DNA from: Bacillota bacterium
Lineage (GTDB): Bacteria > Bacillota > Clostridia > Oscillospirales > Acutalibacteraceae
Assembly: GCA_023458755.1 (NCBI GenBank)
Contig: JAEWYE010000050.1
Span: forward strand, 1 to 64,000
Length of the DNA: 64,000 nt
Reading direction: 5' to 3'
The notes below the pieces were generated by a model, which was not told the origin of the DNA, ran no database searches, and was given only the letters and a program-made list of their open reading frames with translations. The translations under genes were made by a program, and so were the position numbers. Position 1 is the first letter of the stretch; the number at the start of each line of letters is the position of its first letter. Below are positions 58,019 through 64,000 of this stretch, piece after piece.

Positions 58019-58045
58019 AAATTTTCAAAAAAGCGTAAAATTACT

Positions 58046-58088
58046 TTGACAGATAGAGCAATGTGTGATATTATTCTATCAGATAGAG
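58046..58088 (+). promoter_or_regulatory. Promoter with flanking CAGATAGAG repeats before the PadR gene
   Basis: TTGACA (58046-58051), 17 bp, TATTAT (58069-58074). CAGATAGAG occurs at 58050-58058 (overlapping the -35) and again at 58080-58088, 30 bp apart, about three helical turns. CTATC-A-GATAG makes a dyad at the second copy. A likely PadR autoregulatory site. Confidence 0.65.
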
Positions 58089-58150
58089 TTCTGCCTGATG
58101 GTATTCTATTACATTGCACTTGTGACATCAAATGAAACGGAGGAATGTCA

Positions 58151-58480
58151 TTGATTAGCAGCGATATTATTCGAGGCCATCTCGACGCGATTATTCTGCG
58201 GCTGATTTGCGAAAAAGACTGTTACGGGTATGAAATCGCAAACGAAATCGCAAGCCGAACCAATAATCAGTTCAAAATTAAAGAAGCAACTCTGTACGCG
58301 GTTTTTCAGCGATTGGTAAAAAAAAGGCTGATTGAGTCTTATTTGGGAGATGTGTCACTGGGCGGAAGACGCCGATACTACCGAATTACCAATTTGGGGC
58401 GTGAGTATTTAAACGAAGAAATTCGCAACTGGCACGATGCCCGTGATATTATTAACATTTTTATGGAGGGATTACAATGA
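58151..58480 (+). CDS. PadR-family transcriptional regulator
   Basis: 109 residues. Winged-helix dimeric repressor: ISSDIIRGHLDAIILRLICEKDCYGYEIANEI, then KEATLYAVFQRLVKKRLIESYLG and GGRRRYYRITNLGREYL (wing). The TTG at 58151 is chosen because GGAGG is 7 bases upstream; the ATG at 58145 would directly touch that site. It overlaps the next gene by 4 bp (ATGA). PadR proteins often control membrane-stress or drug-response operons with membrane proteins like those downstream. Confidence 0.9.
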   Translation: MISSDIIRGHLDAIILRLICEKDCYGYEIANEIASRTNNQFKIKEATLYAVFQRLVKKRLIESYLGDVSLGGRRRYYRITNLGREYLNEEIRNWHDARDIINIFMEGLQ

Positions 58481-59085
58481 ACGAAATCGAAACCCACATT
58501 TACAAGCTCTTTAGGGGAATACCGGAAAGCCTCCGCAAGCAGGAAATCATGCAGGAAGTAACACAAAATCTGAAGGAAAAAGTATCGGATTTGATGGAAC
58601 AGGGGCAGACAGAACAGCAGGCAGTAAAAACCGCGCTTGAAGATTTCGGAGATATTGACGATTTAAAGCAGGAACTGGAAAGCAGCGCGGAAGTTATGAA
58701 AAAGAAAAAAGTCGGGCTCTCGCTTGCCTTTTCCGTGTGGGGCACCATTTTGATTGTTGCGTTCTTTCTGTTCCTCAATTTTTACTATTCACCGCAGGTA
58801 ATTTGGTTCGTTTACCCCACATTTGCCATTCTTTGGTGGCCGATGGCGATGTTTTTTCACTGGTATCATATACAAGATAATAAACCGGTTGGGTTTTCCT
58901 TTTCTGTTTGCAGTTTTCTGTTAATCATGGCCCTTATCGTGTTTATCAATTTCTATTACACGCCGGCGGTCATTTGGTTTGTTTACCCGGCTTTTGCGGT
59001 AATTTGGTGGCCGCTCGCCATGTTCTTCCACCGGATGCGCCAAAAAAGCAGAAGGGAGAATGATCTTGATGGATACAATGAATAA
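58477..59085 (+). CDS. Membrane protein with permease-prefix-like N-terminus and two WWP repeats
   Basis: 202 residues. The N-terminal ~75 residues (MNEIETHIYKLFRGIPESLRKQEIMQEVTQNLKEKVSDL...EDFGDIDDLKQEL) match the short helical domain common in PadR-linked membrane proteins (permease prefix domain / DUF1700-like). Then come two near-identical units of two TM helices: NFYYSPQVIWFVYPTFAILWWPMAMFF and NFYYTPAVIWFVYPAFAVIWWPLAMFF (spans overlap TM2 of each unit). Coupled to the PadR gene. The same repeat forms the whole of the next protein. Function unknown; possibly a stress-sensing or envelope protein. Confidence 0.75.
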   Translation: MNEIETHIYKLFRGIPESLRKQEIMQEVTQNLKEKVSDLMEQGQTEQQAVKTALEDFGDIDDLKQELESSAEVMKKKKVGLSLAFSVWGTILIVAFFLFLNFYYSPQVIWFVYPTFAILWWPMAMFFHWYHIQDNKPVGFSFSVCSFLLIMALIVFINFYYTPAVIWFVYPAFAVIWWPLAMFFHRMRQKSRRENDLDGYNE

Positions 59086-60055
59086 CCGGAAAAAGCAATC
59101 AACCGGCCGCCGCTATTCCATCGGATTTTCCGTTGCGGGCAGCCTCCTGATTATCTTGTTTTTGGCTTTTATCAATTTTTCAACCGGCGTAAAGTTCCCC
59201 TGGTTTGTATTTCCGGCTTATGCGGTGCTGTGGTGGCCAATTCTGACCATCTTCATCGGGAGGCATTCCGTAAAAGCTTTATCCTTAATTGGCAGCCTTG
59301 CCACCATTGCTTTGCTGGTGATTGTCAATTACCTGACCTCTTGGAGCTATCCGTGGTTTCTCTATCCCTCTTTCGCCATCCTTTGGTGGCCGCTCTCCGC
59401 ATTTTTGGGTCAAAAGCACAGCAAGTCTTTTTCGATTGCGGGAACCCTTGTGCTGACCGTCTTCTTTCTTATCACCAATTACATTTCGTCACCTTCATAC
59501 ATTTGGTTTTATTACCCGCTATTTGCTCTGATTTGGTGGCCGTTAAGTGTATTCTTTGCCCGTCCCGAAACGATGAAGGGGTATTCCATACTCGGAGCAG
59601 TAATTCTTCTCGGCTTTTTCACACTGGATAACCGTTTACATTCTCCATTTTGCCCCTGGGCACTGTTCACCTATTTTCCGGTACTGATGTGGCCGGCCGG
59701 AGTCATGCTCAATAGACGCCTTTCCAAACTTTCCGCTGCACTGATGATTAGCGCTGCCGGAATTCTTTATTATGTAATCTTAAATGTCTATGTTTTTCAG
59801 GGATTTCCATGGGCAATTTTCCCTGCATATTTATTTTTATGGTGGCCGCTTGCCATTGCTTTCGCAAAACGCGGGCGTTTGCTGCATTTTTCTATTATTG
59901 CATTCCTAATGACCGCCGCATTGTTCATTACTGTGAACCTAATCACTTCACCGCAAGTAATATGGGCGGTTTACCCGATTTTCGGACTGATTTGGTGGCC
60001 TCTGGCAACCTACTATTTTGTATATCGCCGCGGTGAAACGGGAATTATTCATTGA
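59069..60055 (+). CDS. Membrane protein made of six tandem WWP repeats
   Basis: 328 residues. After ~15 charged residues the protein is six consecutive units of ~43-49 residues, each with two TM helices and a loop of the form P-W-F-x-x-P-x-(F/Y)-A-x-(L/I)-W-W-P. Visible copies include PWFVFPAYAVLWWPI, PWFLYPSFAILWWPL, IWFYYPLFALIWWPL, PWALFTYFPVLMWPA (degenerate), PWAIFPAYLFLWWPL and IWAVYPIFGLIWWPL. The start is the ATG with AAGGGAG 9-10 bases upstream, overlapping the previous gene by 17 bp. About 12 TM helices in total. I know no named function for this repeat. Confidence 0.75.
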   Translation: MDTMNNRKKQSTGRRYSIGFSVAGSLLIILFLAFINFSTGVKFPWFVFPAYAVLWWPILTIFIGRHSVKALSLIGSLATIALLVIVNYLTSWSYPWFLYPSFAILWWPLSAFLGQKHSKSFSIAGTLVLTVFFLITNYISSPSYIWFYYPLFALIWWPLSVFFARPETMKGYSILGAVILLGFFTLDNRLHSPFCPWALFTYFPVLMWPAGVMLNRRLSKLSAALMISAAGILYYVILNVYVFQGFPWAIFPAYLFLWWPLAIAFAKRGRLLHFSIIAFLMTAALFITVNLITSPQVIWAVYPIFGLIWWPLATYYFVYRRGETGIIH

Positions 60056-60060
60056 TAAGC

Positions 60061-60097
60061 AGAAACACCTTCGGGCATTGCGTCCGAAGGTGTTTCT
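60061..60097. terminator. Bidirectional terminator between the repeat-protein gene and nagA
   Basis: AGAAACACCTTCGG (60061-60074) pairs perfectly with CCGAAGGTGTTTCT (60084-60097), with T-rich sequence beyond on the plus strand. Confidence 0.85.
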
Positions 60098-60140
60098 GTT
60101 TATTATGAATTTTTTAAAAGTGATTATGTTAAAAGAATGT

Positions 60141-61277
60141 TTATAAATTATTCACCATAACACGGCCTTTGGCAACAACCATTTTAATGGCAAAGTCTTT
60201 GTCTAATACCACTAAGTCGGCCGTTTTACCAACCTGAATGCTCCCGATTTCTTTCTCCGCACCGATTTCGATAGCCGGGTTGATGGTGACCGATTTTATC
60301 GCCTGACGCAGAGGAATTCCGAACCGAATCAAATTTTTGACTTCGTCATAAAGGTTAGTGGTGGAACCCGCAATAGTACCATCCGCCAATCTGGCCTGAC
60401 CGTCTTTTACGTATACCGTCTGTCCGCCTAGTTCGGAAACGCCGTCCGGCAAACCGGCCGCACGCATGGAATCACTGATAACCACCGTTCGGTCTTCACC
60501 CAACAGCCGGAACGTGGTTCGCAGCACTGCGGGATGGATATGGAATCCGTCACAAATGATTTCTGCTTTCACACACTCATTGTCAAACACGGCACCCACA
60601 ACGCCGGGATTGCGGTGGTTGAGTCCTGCCATTGCATTGTAAAAATGGGTGACATGATGGATGCCCAAATCAAAAGCGGCTTTTGCCTGCTCATAATTCG
60701 CATCGGTATGTGCCAGCGACACACTGCAGAACTTGCTCACCTGCCGGATGAATTCTTCTGCCCCTTCGCGTTCCGGTGCAATATCCACCAACTTGACGAT
60801 ACCGCCGCAGTTATCAAACATCTGCTTAAATTCCTGCCAGTCCGGTGTACGCACATACTCTTCCTTCTGCGCCCCACGGTGGCTCGCGGAAATATAAGGA
60901 CCCTCCATGTTCACGCCCTGCACCGCGGCGCCTTCCGGCGGATTTTCCATACAGTTCTTTACGTTGGAAAGAGCCGCTTCAATCTGTTCCACCGAAGTAG
61001 TCATCGTCGTCGGACAAAATGAAGTCACACCTTTGGTAATCAAACATCCCGCCATTTTTTCAATGGCTTCTCTTGTCGCGTCACAGGTATCCGAGCCGGC
61101 ACATCCGTGAATATGAATGTCGACAAAGCCCGGTACAATCAGGTAACCGTTCAAGTCATAGCTGTCATTTCCGGTCAGATTTGGGGAGACTTTTTCAATT
61201 TTCTGCCCTTGTACCGAAAGATCAGATTCAACCACATCGAAATTCTCATCGAACAGCTTCGCATTTTTCAAAATCAT
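60141..61277 (-). CDS. nagA: N-acetylglucosamine-6-phosphate deacetylase
   Basis: 378 residues. Removes acetate from GlcNAc 6-phosphate, giving glucosamine 6-phosphate for NagB. Amidohydrolase barrel: metal-site HIHG (VDIHIHGCAG), Glu in NMEGPYIS, His in LAHTDANYEQA and HVTHFYNAM, catalytic Asp in VISDSMRAAG. GAGGTAAAGAGC precedes the ATG. It is a single-gene unit, over 40 kb from nagB, preceded by a promoter candidate with a nested palindrome on its upstream edge. Completes the GlcNAc route implied by the GH94/mutase/NagB region. Confidence 0.95.
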   Translation of the reverse strand: MILKNAKLFDENFDVVESDLSVQGQKIEKVSPNLTGNDSYDLNGYLIVPGFVDIHIHGCAGSDTCDATREAIEKMAGCLITKGVTSFCPTTMTTSVEQIEAALSNVKNCMENPPEGAAVQGVNMEGPYISASHRGAQKEEYVRTPDWQEFKQMFDNCGGIVKLVDIAPEREGAEEFIRQVSKFCSVSLAHTDANYEQAKAAFDLGIHHVTHFYNAMAGLNHRNPGVVGAVFDNECVKAEIICDGFHIHPAVLRTTFRLLGEDRTVVISDSMRAAGLPDGVSELGGQTVYVKDGQARLADGTIAGSTTNLYDEVKNLIRFGIPLRQAIKSVTINPAIEIGAEKEIGSIQVGKTADLVVLDKDFAIKMVVAKGRVMVNNL

Positions 61278-61346
61278 AGCTCTTTACCTCTTCCTATTCA
61301 GATTTACTGAAATTTGGGCTTCCGTTTTCAGCCCGATTGAATTTAC

Positions 61347-61415
61347 AGTATAACCCAAATTGTTGAGTCATTAATTGCCTATTGAGAAAATCGAAACTTT
61401 TTTCGAAATAGGCAA
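61347..61415 (-). promoter_or_regulatory. nagA promoter with adjoining nested palindrome
   Basis: Minus strand: TTAATG (61369-61374), 16 bp, TATACT (61347-61352). Directly upstream, TTGCCTATT (61375-61383) and AATAGGCAA (61407-61415) form perfect 9-bp arms enclosing TCGAAA-CTTT-TTTCGA (61391-61406). Probably an operator or activator site. Confidence 0.5.
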
Positions 61416-61437
61416 ACAAAAAATATTGTATAGACGC

Positions 61438-61486
61438 AAACGAGCGAGGGGCATCCGGTAAGCTTTCGGATACCCCTCGTTCGTTT
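61438..61486 (-). terminator. Terminator of the ara operon
   Basis: AAACGAGCGAGGGG-c-ATCCG pairs with CGGAT-a-CCCCTCGTTCGTTT with two interruptions, 24 bp after the araD stop. Confidence 0.85.
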
Positions 61487-61510
61487 TATTAGAGGATGGT
61501 TTTGTTAAAT

Positions 61511-62212
61511 TCAGCGCATTTTTGTCTGACCGTAATAGGCATTCGCGCCGTGCTTGCGCAGAAAATGTTTATTGAGCAGTTCCTGCTGCATAGCGGGGAC
61601 AGGAGTTTTGCTCAGATTTTCGGTGTGCCACGCCATCATGGCAAGCTCTTCGAGAACCACAGAATTATGTACGGCGTCGAAACAATCCTTGCCCCATGTG
61701 AACGGTGCGTGGGACTTCACGAGTACAGCGGGCATGTGATCCGGATTGGCTCCCTGAAAAGTCTCCACAATGACCTTTCCCGTTTCTTTTTCGTATTCTC
61801 CATTGATTTCCTCCGGTGTCATGGCTCTGGTACAGGGAATCTCGCCGTAAAAATAGTCGCCGTGCGTCGTTCCGTATGCCGGAATGCCGCGCCCCGCCTG
61901 CGCCCAGATGGTTGCCCAGCGCGAGTGCGTATGCACCACACCGCCGATATTCGGAAATTGATTATAAAGCTCGCAGTGCGTGGGGGTATCGGTGGAAGGA
62001 TTTAAATCGCCTTCTACCTTTTCCCCCTTTAAATTCATAACAACCATATCCTTCGGCGAGAGTTTCTCGTAATCCACGCCGGACGGCTTAATGACAAACA
62101 GTCCGCTTTCACGGTCAATACCCGAAACATTGCCCCAGGTGAAGACAACCAGATTGTGTTTTGGAAGCAGTAAATTTGCTTCACAGACCTGTTCCTTTAA
62201 TTTTTCCAGCAT
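61511..62212 (-). CDS. araD: L-ribulose-5-phosphate 4-epimerase
   Basis: 233 residues, usual length. Converts L-ribulose 5-phosphate to D-xylulose 5-phosphate by retro-aldol cleavage. Class II aldolase fold: TWGNVSGIDRE, KPSGVDYEKLSP, Zn-binding VVHTHSRWAT and the third ligand His in VLVKSHAPFTWG. Ten bp after araA on the same strand. Last gene of the arabinose operon. Confidence 0.95.
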   Translation of the reverse strand: MLEKLKEQVCEANLLLPKHNLVVFTWGNVSGIDRESGLFVIKPSGVDYEKLSPKDMVVMNLKGEKVEGDLNPSTDTPTHCELYNQFPNIGGVVHTHSRWATIWAQAGRGIPAYGTTHGDYFYGEIPCTRAMTPEEINGEYEKETGKVIVETFQGANPDHMPAVLVKSHAPFTWGKDCFDAVHNSVVLEELAMMAWHTENLSKTPVPAMQQELLNKHFLRKHGANAYYGQTKMR

Positions 62213-62222
62213 CGTATCATCT

Positions 62223-63704
62223 CTATTTCTTCAGTTTCCAGATCAAATCGTTCCAGGTAAGCTCCTTGCGCAGCTCGTTGATATCGGTGTCTTTACCGAT
62301 ATGAATGAACTCGATATCCATAATCTCCGCAAAGTCGCGCATTTCTTCGGCAGTTAGGGCATAGCTGATGACGGAGTGATGTGCGCCGCCCGCATAAATC
62401 CACGCTTCGGCAGAGGTTTCCAGACTCGGCAGCGGTTTCCACAGTACACCGGCTACCGGCAGATTTGGCATATCGTGCTCCTGTTTCTGGCAAATCACAT
62501 CGTTGGCAATCATGCGGAAACGGTCACCCATATCGATGATGGTTACCAGAACGGCGGGGCCGTCGGCAGCCTTGAAGGTCAGGCGGGCCGGGTCTTCCCT
62601 GTCGCCGATTCCGAGCGGCACAACTTTGATCTTCGGTTTTTCGCTCGCGACGGTCGGGCATACTTCCAACATATGTGCGCCCATATTCATGCCGCACGCG
62701 GGGTCAAAATTATAGGTATAGTCTTCCATGAATGCCGTGCCGCCCTTTTGGTCAGCAGACATAAGCTTCATGATTCTGCAAAGCGCGGCTGTTTTCCAGT
62801 CGCCTTCGCCCGCAAAGCCATAGCCCTGACGCATTAAATCCTGCGCGGCCAAACCGGGCAATTGGCGGAGCTGCTGCAAATCCTGAAAATTGGTGTGGAA
62901 CGCACCGAACTTTTCGGTTTCCATAAACTTTTTAATCGCTGCTTCTTCTCTGGCCTGATAGCGAACCGCGTCGATGTTATCCGTTGCCATTTCATAATGC
63001 TCGGCATATTCCTTCATCTGCGCGTCAATTTCTTCTTCCGTTACGGCTTCCACCAGCCTGATGATGTCTCCAACGCCGTAATGGTCGACCTGCCAGCCGA
63101 ATTTGATATGTGCTTCAACCTTATCGCCATCGGTAACGGCAACCTCGCGCATATTGTCGCTGATACGCAGGACACGGAGCTGACGGCTTTCGTACGCACC
63201 GACGGCGGCACGCATCCAGCCTGCCATGCGCTTGCGCATAGTTTCATCCTTCCAGTAACCGGAAATTACCTTTTGCTGCAGCCGCATTCTTGCCGTGATA
63301 AAGCCATGCTCACGATCGCCGTGCGCGGACTGATTCAGGTTCATGAAATCCATATCAATACTGTCCCACGGAATATCGCGGTTAAACTGGGTATTCACAT
63401 GAAGCAGCGGTTTTTGCAGAACACGGAACCCGCGAATCCACATTTTGGACGGAGAAAAGGTGTGCATCCATGTAATAATACCGGCGCATTTCGGGTCGTT
63501 GTTCGCCTGGGTAATTACCTTGTAAATTTCATCGGAATTGCGTACCACCGGTTTGAACACGACTGTGCACGGAATCGTATCATCCGCGTTAAATCCGTCT
63601 ACCATGGTTTTGGAATGTTCATCAACGGTTTGAAGAACCTTTTCTCCGTATAAATCCTGACTGCCGACCACAAACCAAAACTCATATTTTTTTAGTGAAG
63701 CCAT
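62223..63704 (-). CDS. araA: L-arabinose isomerase
   Basis: 493 residues. Interconverts L-arabinose and L-ribulose with Mn. Starts ...KKYEFWFVVGSQDLYGEKVL, typical of the family. Catalytic/metal residues lie in GFAGEGDWKTAAL (Glu), TAFMEDYTYNF (Glu), GAHMLEVCPT (His) and GGAHHSVIS (His). AAGGGG precedes the ATG. It lies between the end of araB (185 bp upstream, with a small hairpin near 63845-63857) and araD. Confidence 0.97.
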   Translation of the reverse strand: MASLKKYEFWFVVGSQDLYGEKVLQTVDEHSKTMVDGFNADDTIPCTVVFKPVVRNSDEIYKVITQANNDPKCAGIITWMHTFSPSKMWIRGFRVLQKPLLHVNTQFNRDIPWDSIDMDFMNLNQSAHGDREHGFITARMRLQQKVISGYWKDETMRKRMAGWMRAAVGAYESRQLRVLRISDNMREVAVTDGDKVEAHIKFGWQVDHYGVGDIIRLVEAVTEEEIDAQMKEYAEHYEMATDNIDAVRYQAREEAAIKKFMETEKFGAFHTNFQDLQQLRQLPGLAAQDLMRQGYGFAGEGDWKTAALCRIMKLMSADQKGGTAFMEDYTYNFDPACGMNMGAHMLEVCPTVASEKPKIKVVPLGIGDREDPARLTFKAADGPAVLVTIIDMGDRFRMIANDVICQKQEHDMPNLPVAGVLWKPLPSLETSAEAWIYAGGAHHSVISYALTAEEMRDFAEIMDIEFIHIGKDTDINELRKELTWNDLIWKLKK

Positions 63705-63888
63705 ATTTGCAAACCCCTTTCAAAATTCAAATTATCTAATTTTTCATCGAAATATACCAGTGTTTTAGATTGACCAAAATTTCGGAGAGTTCTCATCACT
63801 TCTTAGCTGCTGTGTGTTTCCATACGCAATCCAAGGAAATAAGGGCGGGAACCGCCTTGATTCTCCAATGAGGCGAAAGATTTGACTA

Positions 63889-64000
63889 TTAAGCGTTTTT
63901 CTTAATTTCTTTTAGACGCTTCATAACATCATTTGCGCCGCGGCCGAAATAATCGTGCAGCGTGCGGTATTCCGTAAATAACTGGTCGTAAATCGCGGCA
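63889..64000 (-). CDS. araB: C-terminal end of ribulokinase (cut by window edge)
   Basis: The last 36 residues read ...YDQLFTEYRTLHDYFGRGAND followed by VMKRLKEIKKNA. The EYRTLHDYFGRG-x-NDVMKRL block is the usual end of FGGY-family ribulokinase, and the gene stands at the head of araA-araD, giving the order araB-araA-araD. The kinase phosphorylates L-ribulose. The rest is outside the window. Confidence 0.8.
   Translation of the reverse strand, partial: AAIYDQLFTEYRTLHDYFGRGANDVMKRLKEIKKNA

Noticed and set aside
62862..63653. 263-codon plus-strand ORF
   Set aside because: Antisense to araA, which is unambiguous.
1..64000. CRISPR arrays, tRNA, rRNA, prophage or integrase genes
   Set aside because: Looked for on both strands; no direct-repeat array, cloverleaf-type sequence, rRNA motif or phage gene was recognised. 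The only mobile element seen is the IS200 end at 1-290.

Overview
The window looks like a chromosome segment of a fermentative, anaerobic Gram-positive Clostridia-type bacterium (Oscillospiraceae/Ruminococcaceae-like). The evidence is strong AGGAGG-type ribosome-binding sites, short lipoprotein signal peptides, YesMN two-component pairs, CUT1 sugar transporters without their own ATPase, a single-chain pyruvate:ferredoxin oxidoreductase and no respiratory genes. The genus assignment is inference only. I recall that Ethanoligenens harbinense, a fermentative member of this group, carries hgcAB, which would fit. I saw no rRNA, tRNA or CRISPR array.

Layout. 1-290: end of an IS200-type insertion sequence. 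345-9958: a GH1 beta-glucosidase, two flavodoxin/ferredoxin-like redox proteins, membrane proteins, a lipoprotein with a secreted coiled-coil protein, an acetyltransferase and a C_GCAxxG_C_C protein. 10041-15674: one minus-strand operon in the order arsR-hgcA-hgcB-arsD-arsA-acr3-arsC. It joins arsenic resistance to the mercury-methylation pair HgcA/HgcB and is the most notable feature. 15833-28736: an amino-sugar/disaccharide region with nagB and a chemoreceptor, a YesMN-flanked ABC importer, a phosphohexomutase and a GH94 phosphorylase resembling N,N'-diacetylchitobiose phosphorylase. nagA lies at 60141.

28737-29942 holds a structured GC-rich segment, a compact promoter/19-codon ORF/terminator unit, and a small unknown protein behind nested palindromes. 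29943-46102 is an apparent glycan regulon: beta-phosphoglucomutase, two GH65 inverting phosphorylases, a CUT1 importer, a membrane-anchored beta-helix glycosidase-like protein, a discoidin-domain protein and two surface proteins sharing a thrice-repeated module. Two paralogous LacI regulators lie inside it. The palindrome TTTAACGTTAAA or a close variant occurs at four of its promoters or intergenic regions. The likely logic is surface binding and trimming, import of an alpha-glucoside, phosphorolysis to beta-glucose 1-phosphate, and conversion to glucose 6-phosphate.

46366-49911 encodes pyruvate:ferredoxin oxidoreductase. 50328-57960 is an alpha-glucoside locus (oligo-1,6-glucosidase, importer, YesMN pair). 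58151-60055 is a PadR regulator with two membrane proteins built from repeated PWF/IWF...WWP units. 60141-64000 carries nagA and the arabinose genes araD, araA and the end of araB.

Recurring design: each of the three importer operons has a hairpin directly after its solute-binding-protein gene, and none encodes an ATPase.
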